From SIG78 sp045585955 (lineage in GTDB: Bacteria; Verrucomicrobiota; Lentisphaeria; Victivallales; Victivallaceae), in the NCBI GenBank assembly GCA_045585955.1, contig JAZMZK010000056.1, forward strand, positions 1-31,367: a stretch of DNA of 31,367 bases. Direction: 5' to 3'. A program made the translations under genes and the position numbers. The notes under the pieces were generated by a model that made no database searches, was not told where the DNA came from, and saw only the letters and a list, made by a program, of their open reading frames with translations. Below are positions 15,214 to 23,457 of this stretch, piece after piece (the stretch's first letter is position 1; each line of letters begins with the position of its first letter).

Positions 15214-17748
15214 TTATATTTCTGTCTTTTTAGTGCGGGGTGTACGCTTTTTCCTGACTGGAGTTTTTGCCTCCAACAGCGGGACAAATTTTAATGAATC
15301 ACCTGACAGTACAACAGTTATTACACTGTTGCCGGTAAGATTGCCTTTGAGCAGCTCTTCGGAGAGCGGGTCTTCAAGATAACGCTCCACCGCCCGGCGC
15401 AGCGGACGCGCCCCGTATTCCGGCTCAAAACCTTTATCCAGCAAATAGTTCAACACATCTTCCTGGCAGACCAATTTTATATTGAGTTCCTGAAGTCGGC
15501 GGACGGCTGCTTCGGTCTCCAATTTTACAATATTCATCAAATCGGCGCGTTCCAGCTTACGGAATACTATGCAATCATCCACCCGGTTGAGAAATTCGGG
15601 CTTGAAATATTTTTTTGCCACCGATAACAAGCGTTCACTTTCTTTGGCAGAAATGCTTTGTGTGCTGCCGCCAAATCCCAAGGCGGTCGTTTTGCTTAAC
15701 AGATCTGCACCCACATTGCTGGTCATGATTATAACTGTATTGCGGAAGTCGATCTTGCGCCCCAGTGAATCGGTAAGCTTGCCTTCTTCCAAGATCTGCA
15801 ACAGCATGTGCAGCACATCGGGGTGGGCTTTTTCTATTTCGTCAAACAGCACCACTGAGTAGGGATTGCGGCGAACCCGTTCGGTCAATTCGCCGCCTTC
15901 ACCGTGCCCCACATAACCGGGCGGAGAACCGACCAGGCGGCTGACATTGAACTTTTCCATATATTCTGACATATCCACCTGGATAAGGGCATCGCTGCTG
16001 TTGAACATAAATTCTGCCAATGCCTTTGCCAGCAGGGTTTTTCCCACCCCGGTCGGTCCCAGAAAAATAAAAGAGCCGATCGGACGGTCGGGATTTTTCA
16101 ACCCTGAACGCGAACGCCGCAATGCCCGGGAGATCACCCCGACTGCTTCGTTTTGACCAATAACCACTTTCTGCAAAGCTTCTTCCATATTCAGCAGGCG
16201 CTGGCTTTCGCTGGATTGCATTTGCTGCAACGGTATGCCGGTAAGCTGCGCTACCACCCGGGCAATAGATTCGGTGGTTATTTGCGGATAATTTTCCTGC
16301 TGCCGGGTGCGGTGCATTTGCAGCAACTCATCCATTTGCTGCCGGGCGGTGCGTTCCTGATCCCGGAAATGGGCAGCCTCTTCAAACTTCTGTTCGGCAA
16401 TTGCTTTTTCTTTAGCTTCAGCAGCAGTCCTTATTGTCAGTTCCAGATCCCCGGTATCCGGTGGTACCGGCATATTGTTGATCCTTGCTGCCGCTCCGGC
16501 CTCATCCATAACATCAATGGCTTTGTCCGGCAGAAATCTGCCGGAAATATAGCGATCCGCCAACCGCACAGAACTTTCGATAGCTTCATCGGTGTAACGC
16601 ACATGGTGGTGTTCTTCGTAAGTCTTTTTAAGGCCGTGAAGGATTTTTACTGCTTCCTCCACATCCGGAGGATTCACAATTATCGGCTGAAAACGCCGTT
16701 CCAGTGCAGAATCTTTTTCAATACCTTTGCGGTATTCATCGAGTGTAGTCGCTCCTACGCATTGCAGTTCGCCGCGCGAAAGGGCTGGTTTGATAATATT
16801 GGCTGCATCCATTGCACCTTCTGCTCCGCCAGCTCCAACAATAGTGTGCAGTTCGTCAATAAAAAGTATGACTTTGCCGGAGGCGCGTACTTCTTCGATC
16901 ACCGACTTTATGCGTTCTTCAAATTGCCCGCGATATTTGGTGCCGGCTACCATAAGCGGCAGATCCAGCGCAAAAATTTGCTTATCCTGTAATATCTCCG
17001 GCACTTCGCCCTTGACTATCGCCTGGGCAAGCCCTTCGATGATCGCTGTTTTGCCGACCCCGGCTTCTCCGATCAACACCGGATTGTTTTTGGTGCGGCG
17101 GCAGAGAATTTGAACTGCCCGCTGGATTTCGTCCTTACGACCGATCACCGGATCGAGCAGCCCTTTTTCGGCAAGATCAGTAAGATTTCTGCCGAAGCTG
17201 TTCAGCGCTGCAAGTTCCCCGCTGTTGTATGCTGGGGAATTACCGAAAACACTGCCGGAAGATTGTTCTTCTGATTCCGGCGGCAGATAATCGGAATCCA
17301 GCGCTTTCATTACAGCTGTTCGCACGCTGTTTATATCTATATTGACATTGCGCAAAACTCTTGCCGCTTCGCTTTCTCCATCCCGCAGCAGTGCCAGCAG
17401 CAGATGTTCGGTGCCGATAAAGTTGTAATTCATTATTTTAGCTTCAGTCGCCGCCAGCAGTATCACCCGCTTGAGGCGTGTCGTCAGTGGCAGATGCCCC
17501 AGCTTTTGCACCGAATCGCCGCTTCCGGGGCAGAGTTTTTCCACTTCCAGACGCAGCTGATCCAAACTTATCTGCATAAGTTTCAACACTTCAACTGCTA
17601 CACCTTCATCCAGCGACAAAATCCCCAGCAGCAAGTGTTCAGTGCCTACACAATCGCAATGCAGCCGTTCGGCTTCCTGCTGGGCAAGGATCAATGCTTT
17701 GCGGGCTCTGGGGGTGAGATTGGAATTATTGTTTTCTTTTTCGGACAT
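15214..17748 (-). CDS. clpC: ATP-dependent Clp protease ATP-binding subunit ClpC
   Basis: An 844-residue AAA+ unfoldase. It has two Clp_N repeats (about 13-150), a first AAA domain with Walker A GEAGVGKT (227-234) and KVILFIDELHTIVG, a middle region with a UVR motif (EQKFEEAAHFRDQERTARQQ, about 430-450), and a second AAA domain with GPTGVGKT (about 565) and VVLFDEIEKAHPD. The UVR motif and short middle domain mark ClpC, not ClpB. An LGF tripeptide (TTALGFGG) in the second AAA domain is the expected ClpP-docking loop. ClpC normally feeds unfolded or adaptor-delivered proteins to ClpP, which is not in the window. A 91-base gap separates it from the upstream lipoprotein gene; a small GCCGG hairpin lies there. 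Confidence 0.95.
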   Translation of the reverse strand: MSEKENNNSNLTPRARKALILAQQEAERLHCDCVGTEHLLLGILSLDEGVAVEVLKLMQISLDQLRLEVEKLCPGSGDSVQKLGHLPLTTRLKRVILLAATEAKIMNYNFIGTEHLLLALLRDGESEAARVLRNVNIDINSVRTAVMKALDSDYLPPESEEQSSGSVFGNSPAYNSGELAALNSFGRNLTDLAEKGLLDPVIGRKDEIQRAVQILCRRTKNNPVLIGEAGVGKTAIIEGLAQAIVKGEVPEILQDKQIFALDLPLMVAGTKYRGQFEERIKSVIEEVRASGKVILFIDELHTIVGAGGAEGAMDAANIIKPALSRGELQCVGATTLDEYRKGIEKDSALERRFQPIIVNPPDVEEAVKILHGLKKTYEEHHHVRYTDEAIESSVRLADRYISGRFLPDKAIDVMDEAGAAARINNMPVPPDTGDLELTIRTAAEAKEKAIAEQKFEEAAHFRDQERTARQQMDELLQMHRTRQQENYPQITTESIARVVAQLTGIPLQQMQSSESQRLLNMEEALQKVVIGQNEAVGVISRALRRSRSGLKNPDRPIGSFIFLGPTGVGKTLLAKALAEFMFNSSDALIQVDMSEYMEKFNVSRLVGSPPGYVGHGEGGELTERVRRNPYSVVLFDEIEKAHPDVLHMLLQILEEGKLTDSLGRKIDFRNTVIIMTSNVGADLLSKTTALGFGGSTQSISAKESERLLSVAKKYFKPEFLNRVDDCIVFRKLERADLMNIVKLETEAAVRRLQELNIKLVCQEDVLNYLLDKGFEPEYGARPLRRAVERYLEDPLSEELLKGNLTGNSVITVVLSGDSLKFVPLLEAKTPVRKKRTPRTKKTEI

Positions 17749-17839
17749 ATATTATCTATCCTGATTGGTTTATCATACAATTTATGCCGGTTTCCGGCAG
17801 TGATCATGTTTATTGGATTAGTGTAAATGCAATATATGT

Positions 17840-18058
17840 TCAACTGCCGACCGTTGAAGTTTGCCAACTTGCCGGGTAATTGCCGGGTATACGGCTGTAA
17901 TCAGATGCTCTTTTCCGCACCGGACGCTTGTTTACACCCTCCGGCTGATTGACGGCTGCACTGTTGCAGCCGGTAAGCAGGAACAAAAAAACCACAGCAG
18001 CCAGTGCCGCCGCGGTTTTTCTGATTCGCCCTGCAATAAAAAACTTAAAGCAGTACAT
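17840..18058 (-). CDS. Small lipoprotein, unknown function
   Basis: A 72-residue protein with a basic N-terminus, a hydrophobic stretch (AAALAAVVFLFLL) and a lipobox LLTGC, with Cys31 as the predicted lipidated residue. The mature part is only about 42 residues, hydrophilic and rich in Arg, Ser and Pro. The start has a good AGGGG site (18066-18070) 7 bases upstream. It follows the one-TM protein gene by 11 bases and precedes clpC in the same operon. I recognise no family. A role as an envelope accessory to the operon's membrane proteins is inference from position. Confidence 0.75.
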   Translation of the reverse strand: MYCFKFFIAGRIRKTAAALAAVVFLFLLTGCNSAAVNQPEGVNKRPVRKRASDYSRIPGNYPASWQTSTVGS

Positions 18059-18069
18059 TGCACATCCCC

Positions 18070-18312
18070 TTATGGTTGTGCCGGCTGTTCAGCTGCCGGG
18101 GCCGTCGGGGCTGCCGGAGCCGTCGGGGCTGCCGGAGCCGCAGCTGCCGGTTCCGGCTGGAACAGACCCTTGACTGTAGTTTCAATATGCGGCCATATAC
18201 CGTATTCCTGGACTTCAAACCACTGGAACAGCAATACCAAAACCATCAACACTGTTGAGGCTATGACCAGTATATTGCGGATTAGATGAACAATATTTTT
18301 GTTACCAGCCAT
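18070..18312 (-). CDS. One-TM protein with Pro/Ala-rich tail, unknown function
   Basis: An 80-residue protein. A single strong membrane helix spans about 13-30 (NILVIASTVLMVLVLLFQW). A short middle (FEVQEYGIWPHIETTVKGLF) is followed by a Pro/Ala tail from about 53 to the end, made of APTAPA-type units. The tail is encoded by an 18-base tandem repeat. The ATG at 18312 is preferred over a longer in-frame start because the upstream codons overlap the preceding gene and read as low-quality sequence. It begins 7 bases after the stop of the coiled-coil gene. Such tails often act as flexible spacers across the periplasm; that is inference. Confidence 0.75.
   Translation of the reverse strand: MAGNKNIVHLIRNILVIASTVLMVLVLLFQWFEVQEYGIWPHIETTVKGLFQPEPAAAAPAAPTAPAAPTAPAAEQPAQP
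18101..18136. repeat. 18-base tandem repeat, two copies
   Basis: GCCGTCGGGGCTGCCGGA occurs at 18101-18118 and again at 18119-18136, followed by a degenerate third copy. It encodes the Pro/Ala-rich tail of the minus-strand protein, so copy number changes would lengthen or shorten the tail in frame. Confidence 0.9.
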
Positions 18313-18319
18313 TTTGACT

Positions 18320-19591
18320 TCACTTTCTGTTTTTGATCCACTTGGCGATTTCATCGTCTGCCAGATATACGATATCGCCTTCCAGCATGGGTTTGCCAGC
18401 CTTTTTGTCGACAGATTCGGCAATCGCACAATGATCTTCGAGCTTGACGATCTTGATCTTGTTGATATATTCAGCTTCGCCGCTGGGCATATCGCGCGCA
18501 ACTGTCAGGATCATACCCTTTTCGATGTTCGGGTTGACATCCCACTTGCGGACTTCCAGCACACTTTCGTTGGTGGGTTTGTAATCGTAATAATCCTGCA
18601 CCATGGTTTTTTTGCCCAGAGATACCACTACGAAACCGAACTTCTTGTTGACTTCTATGATCTTGCCTTTCTGCTGGGTCTTGACCAGCTGAAGTGCTGC
18701 TTCGCAACCGTCTTTGATCGCACGGCGGCCGGGAGCAATACCCAGCATGCGTTCCAGTCGTTTGATTTCCAGATCTCTGGCTTTGATATCAGCATTTTTT
18801 CCGGCAATAGTGTTATTCAAACTTTTGATCGTTGCATCGCGTTCTTTGACTTTGCGTTCTTCGTTGCGCCAGTTTCTCAAATAGTCCACGCGCTGGGCTT
18901 CCACCTGACGGGCATGGGTAACAAGAGTTCTCAAGCCGGCAGAATATTTGCTTTCGGTGCTGTCAGGACGACCGGTTTTGAGCGCTGCTGCGATCTGGGA
19001 TACTGAACTTACATAGTCAAGATGCCGGTTTTTCCAGAAGCTGATACGGTCATCCAATTCCTGATAGACTGATGAGTATCTGCCGCTTTTAAGACCGGGA
19101 ACCGACATCTTTTTAGCTCCCAGGTTGCGGCCGGAAGTTACGACACTGTTTATGATAGCATCGTTACGCTTGCGGTACTCTGTGACATGTTTGCTCAACT
19201 GGTTGGTCGCCTTTTTATAGGTGGTAAGATGCGCAAAATGATTTTCGCGGGCGTTCAACTCAAGATTTGAGCTTACATGGGCAAGGGTCGATGCCAGAAC
19301 ATCGCGCTCTGTAACTACTGCTGCAACAAGTTTGTTGAATTCAGTAAGCATGTCATTGATGTTTTTGGCGCCTTTGCTGTGGTTGAGAGAGCTTTCGCTG
19401 ACTGAATCTGTAAGCTGTTTTACCCCGCTGTCTTTTTCAAGTCTTTTTGTGGCTTCTGAAATGTGTTTGGCAAAGTAACTGTGTCCGGTTACCAAACTCG
19501 CACGCTTTTCGTACAGAAAATACGAAAATACTGCCGATACCACCGCCATCAGAAAGATAACGAATGCCAGAAAAACATTGAATCCTTTCAT
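18320..19591 (-). CDS. Membrane-anchored coiled-coil protein, unknown function
   Basis: A 423-residue protein, first gene of the minus-strand operon. Residues 4-27 are one membrane helix (FNVFLAFVIFLMAVVSAVFS), with the rest probably outside the inner membrane. Residues of about 45-290 are helical, with coiled-coil character strongest near 235-290 (WRNEERKVKERDATIKSL, then ARDLEIKRLERML). From about 305 a beta-rich C-terminal domain appears: KGKIIEVNKKFGFVVVSLG, then GMILTVAR, then IKIVKLEDHCAIAES and MLEGDIVYL. That pattern resembles the C-terminal domain of FlgT-like proteins, but I would not name it. No strong ribosome site other than GGAG is seen. It is likely a structural or scaffolding envelope protein. 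Confidence 0.75.
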   Translation of the reverse strand: MKGFNVFLAFVIFLMAVVSAVFSYFLYEKRASLVTGHSYFAKHISEATKRLEKDSGVKQLTDSVSESSLNHSKGAKNINDMLTEFNKLVAAVVTERDVLASTLAHVSSNLELNARENHFAHLTTYKKATNQLSKHVTEYRKRNDAIINSVVTSGRNLGAKKMSVPGLKSGRYSSVYQELDDRISFWKNRHLDYVSSVSQIAAALKTGRPDSTESKYSAGLRTLVTHARQVEAQRVDYLRNWRNEERKVKERDATIKSLNNTIAGKNADIKARDLEIKRLERMLGIAPGRRAIKDGCEAALQLVKTQQKGKIIEVNKKFGFVVVSLGKKTMVQDYYDYKPTNESVLEVRKWDVNPNIEKGMILTVARDMPSGEAEYINKIKIVKLEDHCAIAESVDKKAGKPMLEGDIVYLADDEIAKWIKNRK

Positions 19592-19704
19592 AGATTTCTC
19601 CGCTTTACGGTTCGGGCCGATGCCGTAATCGATAACAACGATGTGTTGCTGATATCCGCCGTGACCCGTACCTGATTTGTATTATTTAATTTATTGATAT
19701 TCCC

Positions 19705-19755
19705 AGTATAGTTCACAATAATAACATGTGTTCTTGCAAAACACAAAATGTGAAC
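19705..19755 (-). promoter_or_regulatory. Promoter region of the minus-strand operon with nested inverted repeat
   Basis: On the minus strand, a TATACT -10 (19710-19705) lies about 115 bases before the coiled-coil gene. No consensus -35 is present at 17 bases. Instead the -35 region holds a nested dyad: GTTCACA (19711-19717) with TGTGAAC (19749-19755), and inside it TGTGTT (19727-19732) with AACACA (19740-19745). It is a candidate activator or repressor site. Confidence 0.4.
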
Positions 19756-19897
19756 AAGAGAAAATTAGCACTAAAATTGCAAAAAGCAATTCTAAAACAT
19801 AAAAAAAATTGAAAACAGTTTAAAACTTTATGATAAAACACCATTTTAAGGGCTTTTTTGCCACTGAATAACGATTTTGCTGATGCAAAAACAGTTT

Positions 19898-19927
19898 TTG
19901 GCAGATATTATTTGTAAAAGGTATAAC
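19898..19927 (+). promoter_or_regulatory. Candidate promoter of the Wzz/Wzc-like gene
   Basis: TTGGCA (19898-19903) and TATAAC (19922-19927) are 18 bases apart, about 65 bases before the ATG at 19992. The sequence just before that ATG is U-rich (GGTGTTTTTTTATG) and lacks a good ribosome site. Confidence 0.5.
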
Positions 19928-19991
19928 TGCGCTGTAAATTATAAAAACAGCAATTTACGCAATTTTTACGGGTTTTTTACGGTGTTTTTTT

Positions 19992-21146
19992 ATGAAGTAT
20001 CCGATCGACAACAGCTTTACCGGGCAGCATATAAAGTTTGTTTGCTGCTCTGCCAAAGCATTTCTGCTTGTTTGCGCCTTGCTGCTCTCCGGAATTGTCG
20101 GAGTTGCGGCGTACCGTTGTATGCCGTCAAAGTATCAGGTCAGTGGAGTAATGTTGTTTGATGCTCCAGACGGAAATGTTGCAGAAGAAAAATTGCAGAA
20201 GACTTTTTATGCGGTTTTTTTTGACCGGAAACAATATTCCGGAGCTGTTTTGGATAAAACTGCCTGTAAAGTCGTAACGCAAATGGTTGACGGCGCTGCG
20301 GTTTCTGATTGGCAAGCAGAATTCAATGAAGTGAAAAGTGCTGAAGATTTTTTACGGAAACTGCCGGAAAATATCCGGATTTTCCGGTCGTATTACCCGG
20401 GAACGCATATTGCTTTTTCTGCCGGAAATAAATTGCTGCGCCGCCGTGATTTCAAATATCTTATGTTCTATTGCTGCGGGTGGGCGGCGGCAGGCTTTCT
20501 GCTGGGCGGATTCATCGGCGGGTGTTTTGCGTATCTCAAGAATTTTTTTCGACATTCTATTGGCGATCTGCGGCAATTCAGCCGGCAGTACGATTTGCCG
20601 GTGCTTGGGGTTTTGCCGGAAGCCGATAAAACAGTTTACTTCAGAGAGGCAGTCAAGGCTTTGCAGTTGAAAATCCAATTCCTCAAACCTGCTGCCGCCC
20701 GGGCATTTGTGGCAGTTGTCAGTGATTTTATGCACGGTTGCGGAGCTGAAACAGTCGCTTCGATGGTGGTTGAGGATTTGAAAGAGTCCGGCTACCGGGT
20801 TTTGCTGCTTAATCAATCGAATTGCAATATGCTTGCGGTACAAGGACTTTCACAGCGTATGGAAACTCTGCTTGCAGAGCTGAACAATGAATACGATTTT
20901 ATTGTTATTGCCGCGCCCGATATCCAAAGCAGCAGCAGGTCGCTGATCATCGGAAAACTGGCGGATGCTGTTTTGCTGATTTGCAATTATCATTGCTCTC
21001 CGAGTTATCCGTTGCAGGTCGTTTTATGGCGCTTGATCAAGGCAAAGGTAAATGTTGCCGGGTGTGTGATAAATAACTTTCCGCTGCATAAAAAACAAAC
21101 GGAATACAATCTTTACCAGCTTAACTTCCGGGCTTACAAATCCTGA
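19992..21146 (+). CDS. Wzz/Wzc-like polysaccharide chain-length protein with degenerate kinase domain
   Basis: A 384-residue inner-membrane protein laid out like a bacterial tyrosine kinase of the Wzc type: helix 1 at about 22-41, a short periplasmic Wzz-like loop of about 115 residues, helix 2 at about 156-181, then a cytoplasmic ATPase-like domain. The domain keeps the fold pattern (LPVLGVLPE, then SGYRVLLLN, then YDFIVIAAPD, then KLADAVLLI, then VNVAGCVINNF), but the P-loop Gly-Lys is replaced (SDFMHGCGAETVA, 244-256), the Walker A' Asp is Asn274, and the Walker B Asp is Ala307. Three tyrosines (372, 375, 382) remain at the C-terminus. It is probably a non-catalytic regulator of polysaccharide export. 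It is convergent with the rhamnose operon, 8 bases apart. Confidence 0.75.
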   Translation: MKYPIDNSFTGQHIKFVCCSAKAFLLVCALLLSGIVGVAAYRCMPSKYQVSGVMLFDAPDGNVAEEKLQKTFYAVFFDRKQYSGAVLDKTACKVVTQMVDGAAVSDWQAEFNEVKSAEDFLRKLPENIRIFRSYYPGTHIAFSAGNKLLRRRDFKYLMFYCCGWAAAGFLLGGFIGGCFAYLKNFFRHSIGDLRQFSRQYDLPVLGVLPEADKTVYFREAVKALQLKIQFLKPAAARAFVAVVSDFMHGCGAETVASMVVEDLKESGYRVLLLNQSNCNMLAVQGLSQRMETLLAELNNEYDFIVIAAPDIQSSSRSLIIGKLADAVLLICNYHCSPSYPLQVVLWRLIKAKVNVAGCVINNFPLHKKQTEYNLYQLNFRAYKS

Positions 21147-21154
21147 AAATCTGT

Positions 21155-22009
21155 TCAGCAATCGGGAAATTCGCTTTTAATGAATTCCGCAAGTGCATCT
21201 TGCCAGTGCGGCATGGGTGGTAAATTATTTATCCGCAGCATCATTTTGTCCAGTCTGGAATTCTTCGGCCGCGGGGCAGGGCGGGGAAATTCTTCCGTAG
21301 TGCAAGGTGCTACCTTCTGATTTTTTCCGGTCAGACGGAATATTTCCAAGGCAAAATCGTACCAGCTTGCTTCGCCTTCGCAAGTCATGTGGAAAGTGCC
21401 GCACAGGTCTTTGTTCAATAATATATTACGCAAACATCTTGCAACAGCAGTGGTGCTGGTGGGGTTGCCGATTTGATCTGCCACCACTTTCAACTCCGGA
21501 CGGCTGCCGTCGGCTAAATTCATCATGGCGTGGACAAAACTTGGCCCCCCGGCACCATAAAGCCACGAAATGCGCCCTATTACATGATTGGGACAATACA
21601 TCCTGACTGCTTCTTCTCCGGCGAATTTGCTTTTGCCGTATACTGTATTGCCGCCGTTGGCTTGATCAAACTCATTGTATGGGGCGTCGGAATCACCGGC
21701 AAAAACATAGTCGGTGGAAATGGCGATCAGCCGCACATTGTTTTTATGGCAGGCCCTTGCCACATTGGCTGTGCCGACTGCGTTGAGCTTATATGCCAGA
21801 TCAAGCTCGCTTTCGCACTTATCTACCGCCGTCATGGCGGCGCAGTGGATCACTGCATCGGGCCGGATGGTTTGCAAAAGTTTCTCAAAACCTGCTGCAT
21901 CAGTTATATCAGCTTCGGGCAGGTCGGTCGCGATCACTTCAAATTCTGCAAGCTCGCACTCCAGAGTTCTGCCCAGCATGCCTTTGCCGCCGGTAAGCAT
22001 AACTTTCAT
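21155..22009 (-). CDS. rfbD: dTDP-4-dehydrorhamnose reductase
   Basis: A 284-residue short-chain dehydrogenase that makes dTDP-L-rhamnose, the last step of the pathway. It shows the NAD(P)-binding GGKGMLG (7-13), STDYVFAGD (98-106) and the catalytic Tyr124/Lys128 in YGKSK, with substrate region PRPKNSRLD near the C-terminus. Its ATG overlaps the rfbC stop by four bases (ATGA, 22006-22009), so translation is coupled. It is the last gene of the operon and ends 8 bases from the convergent Wzc-like gene. Confidence 0.95.
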   Translation of the reverse strand: MKVMLTGGKGMLGRTLECELAEFEVIATDLPEADITDAAGFEKLLQTIRPDAVIHCAAMTAVDKCESELDLAYKLNAVGTANVARACHKNNVRLIAISTDYVFAGDSDAPYNEFDQANGGNTVYGKSKFAGEEAVRMYCPNHVIGRISWLYGAGGPSFVHAMMNLADGSRPELKVVADQIGNPTSTTAVARCLRNILLNKDLCGTFHMTCEGEASWYDFALEIFRLTGKNQKVAPCTTEEFPRPAPRPKNSRLDKMMLRINNLPPMPHWQDALAEFIKSEFPDC

Positions 22010-22587
22010 TGTAAATATTCTCCGGAATTATAATCAAAGAGTTCCGCATCTTTCAGCAGCGGGTTTTTCATGTCTTTGGCAGAGAGCAGCGCTTTAGTCA
22101 AATCTATCTGCCAGTCGATCCCCAGCTCCGGATCGTTGAAAGCTATACCACGCTCGGATGCCGGGCAATACGCATTATCGCACTTGTAAGCAAAAACGGC
22201 GGTTTCGCTTAATACCGCAAAGCCGTGGGCAAAACCCCGGGGGATAAAGAGCTGATACTTGTTTTCGCCGGAGAGTTCCACTGCCGCATATTTTCCGAAG
22301 GTCGGGGAGTTTTTGCGGATATCCACAGCTATATCCAGCACTTTGCCTGCAATCACCCGCACCAGTTTGGCTTGGGTGTAAGGCGCCGCCTGATAGTGTA
22401 ACCCTCGCAATACGCCGTAACTGGAACAGGATTCATTATCCTGCACCCAGTTGCAGTTTATACCGAGTTCTGCATATTTGCTGTTATTCCAGGATTCAAA
22501 AAAATAGCCGCGGCTGTCGCCGAATACTTTGGGGACTATTATTTTTACTTCCGGTAGATTGGTGTTTAATATTTCCATAAGGGTCAT
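22006..22587 (-). CDS. rfbC: dTDP-4-dehydrorhamnose 3,5-epimerase
   Basis: A 193-residue cupin enzyme that inverts C3 and C5 of the 4-keto sugar. Signatures are DSRGYFFESWN, the catalytic His64 in RGLHYQ, VDIRKNSPTFGK and IPRGFAHGFAVL. The ATG at 22587 is chosen because it overlaps the rfbA stop as ATGA (22584-22587) and has GAAGG just upstream; a longer in-frame opening to 22677 runs inside rfbA and is not credible. Confidence 0.94.
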   Translation of the reverse strand: MTLMEILNTNLPEVKIIVPKVFGDSRGYFFESWNNSKYAELGINCNWVQDNESCSSYGVLRGLHYQAAPYTQAKLVRVIAGKVLDIAVDIRKNSPTFGKYAAVELSGENKYQLFIPRGFAHGFAVLSETAVFAYKCDNAYCPASERGIAFNDPELGIDWQIDLTKALLSAKDMKNPLLKDAELFDYNSGEYLQ

Positions 22588-23453
22588 TTGCCTTCGGTAA
22601 TGCGCATAAGATATTTGCCGTAATCGGTTTTGAGCATATCTTTTATGTTGTTGCGAAGTTCGTCGGCGGTGAGCCACCGGTTTTCAAATGCGATCTCTTC
22701 CAGACAGGCTACCTGCAAGCCCTGACGGGTTTCTATGGTGTGGATAAAGTTTGCCGCTTCGAGCATACTCTGATGGGTTCCGGTATCCAGCCACGCATAG
22801 CCTCTGCCGAGAGTTTCCACATGCAGTTTGCCCTGTTCAAGATAGGCGTTGTTGACGGCGGTTATTTCCAGCTCTCCCCGGGCGGAAGGTTTGATGCTTT
22901 CGGCAATTTTCACTACATCGTTATCGTAAAAATAAAGCCCGGTAACTGCGTAATTGGATTTGGGATTCTGCGGCTTTTCTTCAATAGATACAGCGTTGCC
23001 TGCTTTATCGAACTCCACCACGCCGAACCGTTCCGGGTCGCAGACATAGTAGCCGAAAACCGTTGCGCCTGCTTTGCGCTCGGCGGCGGCTTTGACCAAT
23101 CTTGAGAGGTGTGCTCCATAGAAAATATTATCGCCCAGCACCAAAGCAACATTGTCGTTGCCGATAAACTCTTTGCCGATGATGAACGCCTGTGCCAAGC
23201 CTTCGGGTTTGGGCTGCACAGCGTAGGTAAAGTTTACTCCATAACGGGAGCCGTCGCCCAGCAGTCGCTGAAAAGATGCCTGATCTTCGGGGGTGGTGAT
23301 TATGAGTATATCCCGGATACCGGCAAGCATCAATACCGATATGGGGTAATAGATCATGGGTTTGTCGTAAACCGCCAAAAGCTGTTTGGATACCCCCAGT
23401 GTTATGGGGTGCAAACGGGTTCCGGCTCCTCCGGCAAGCACGATACCTTTCAT
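22584..23453 (-). CDS. rfbA: Glucose-1-phosphate thymidylyltransferase
   Basis: A 289-residue nucleotidyltransferase that makes dTDP-glucose, the first step of the rhamnose pathway. It opens MKGIVLAGGAGTRLHPITLG with the nucleotide-binding GGAGTRLHP, then KQLLAVYDKPMIYYP, LGDNIFYG with the metal-binding Asp, EEKP, and GRGYAWLDTGTH. The length and motifs are those of the RmlA tetrameric enzymes. It begins 4 bases after the rfbB stop. Confidence 0.96.
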   Translation of the reverse strand: MKGIVLAGGAGTRLHPITLGVSKQLLAVYDKPMIYYPISVLMLAGIRDILIITTPEDQASFQRLLGDGSRYGVNFTYAVQPKPEGLAQAFIIGKEFIGNDNVALVLGDNIFYGAHLSRLVKAAAERKAGATVFGYYVCDPERFGVVEFDKAGNAVSIEEKPQNPKSNYAVTGLYFYDNDVVKIAESIKPSARGELEITAVNNAYLEQGKLHVETLGRGYAWLDTGTHQSMLEAANFIHTIETRQGLQVACLEEIAFENRWLTADELRNNIKDMLKTDYGKYLMRITEGK

Positions 23454-23457
23454 ACTC

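Larger units (their letters stand above)
19592..19991. other. 400-base AT-rich divergent intergenic region
   Basis: No gene is supported here. The region holds the divergent control signals listed separately: a minus-strand promoter near 19705-19755 and a plus-strand promoter near 19898-19927. Between 19756 and 19897 the sequence is AT-rich with many A and T runs and no recognisable motif. Bases 19928-19991 can form short stems, such as GTAAATT with AATTTAC, in the leader of the next gene. Confidence 0.6.

Noticed and set aside
17785..17799. TGCCGG/CCGGCA hairpin between the lipoprotein gene and clpC, as a terminator
   Set aside because: No T tract follows on the minus strand, so I do not call it a terminator.
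18313..18501. N-terminal extension of the Pro/Ala-tail protein
   Set aside because: It overlaps the end of the coiled-coil gene in another frame. The hydrophobic, family-like start is the ATG at 18312.
19727..19745. CRP-like site TGTGT-N9-ACACA
   Set aside because: The half-site spacing does not fit the TGTGA-N6-TCACA consensus, so I only report it as part of a dyad of unknown meaning.
22588..22677. N-terminal extension of rfbC
   Set aside because: It lies inside rfbA and is Arg/Gln-rich. The ATG at 22587 has the coupling overlap and ribosome site, and matches family length.
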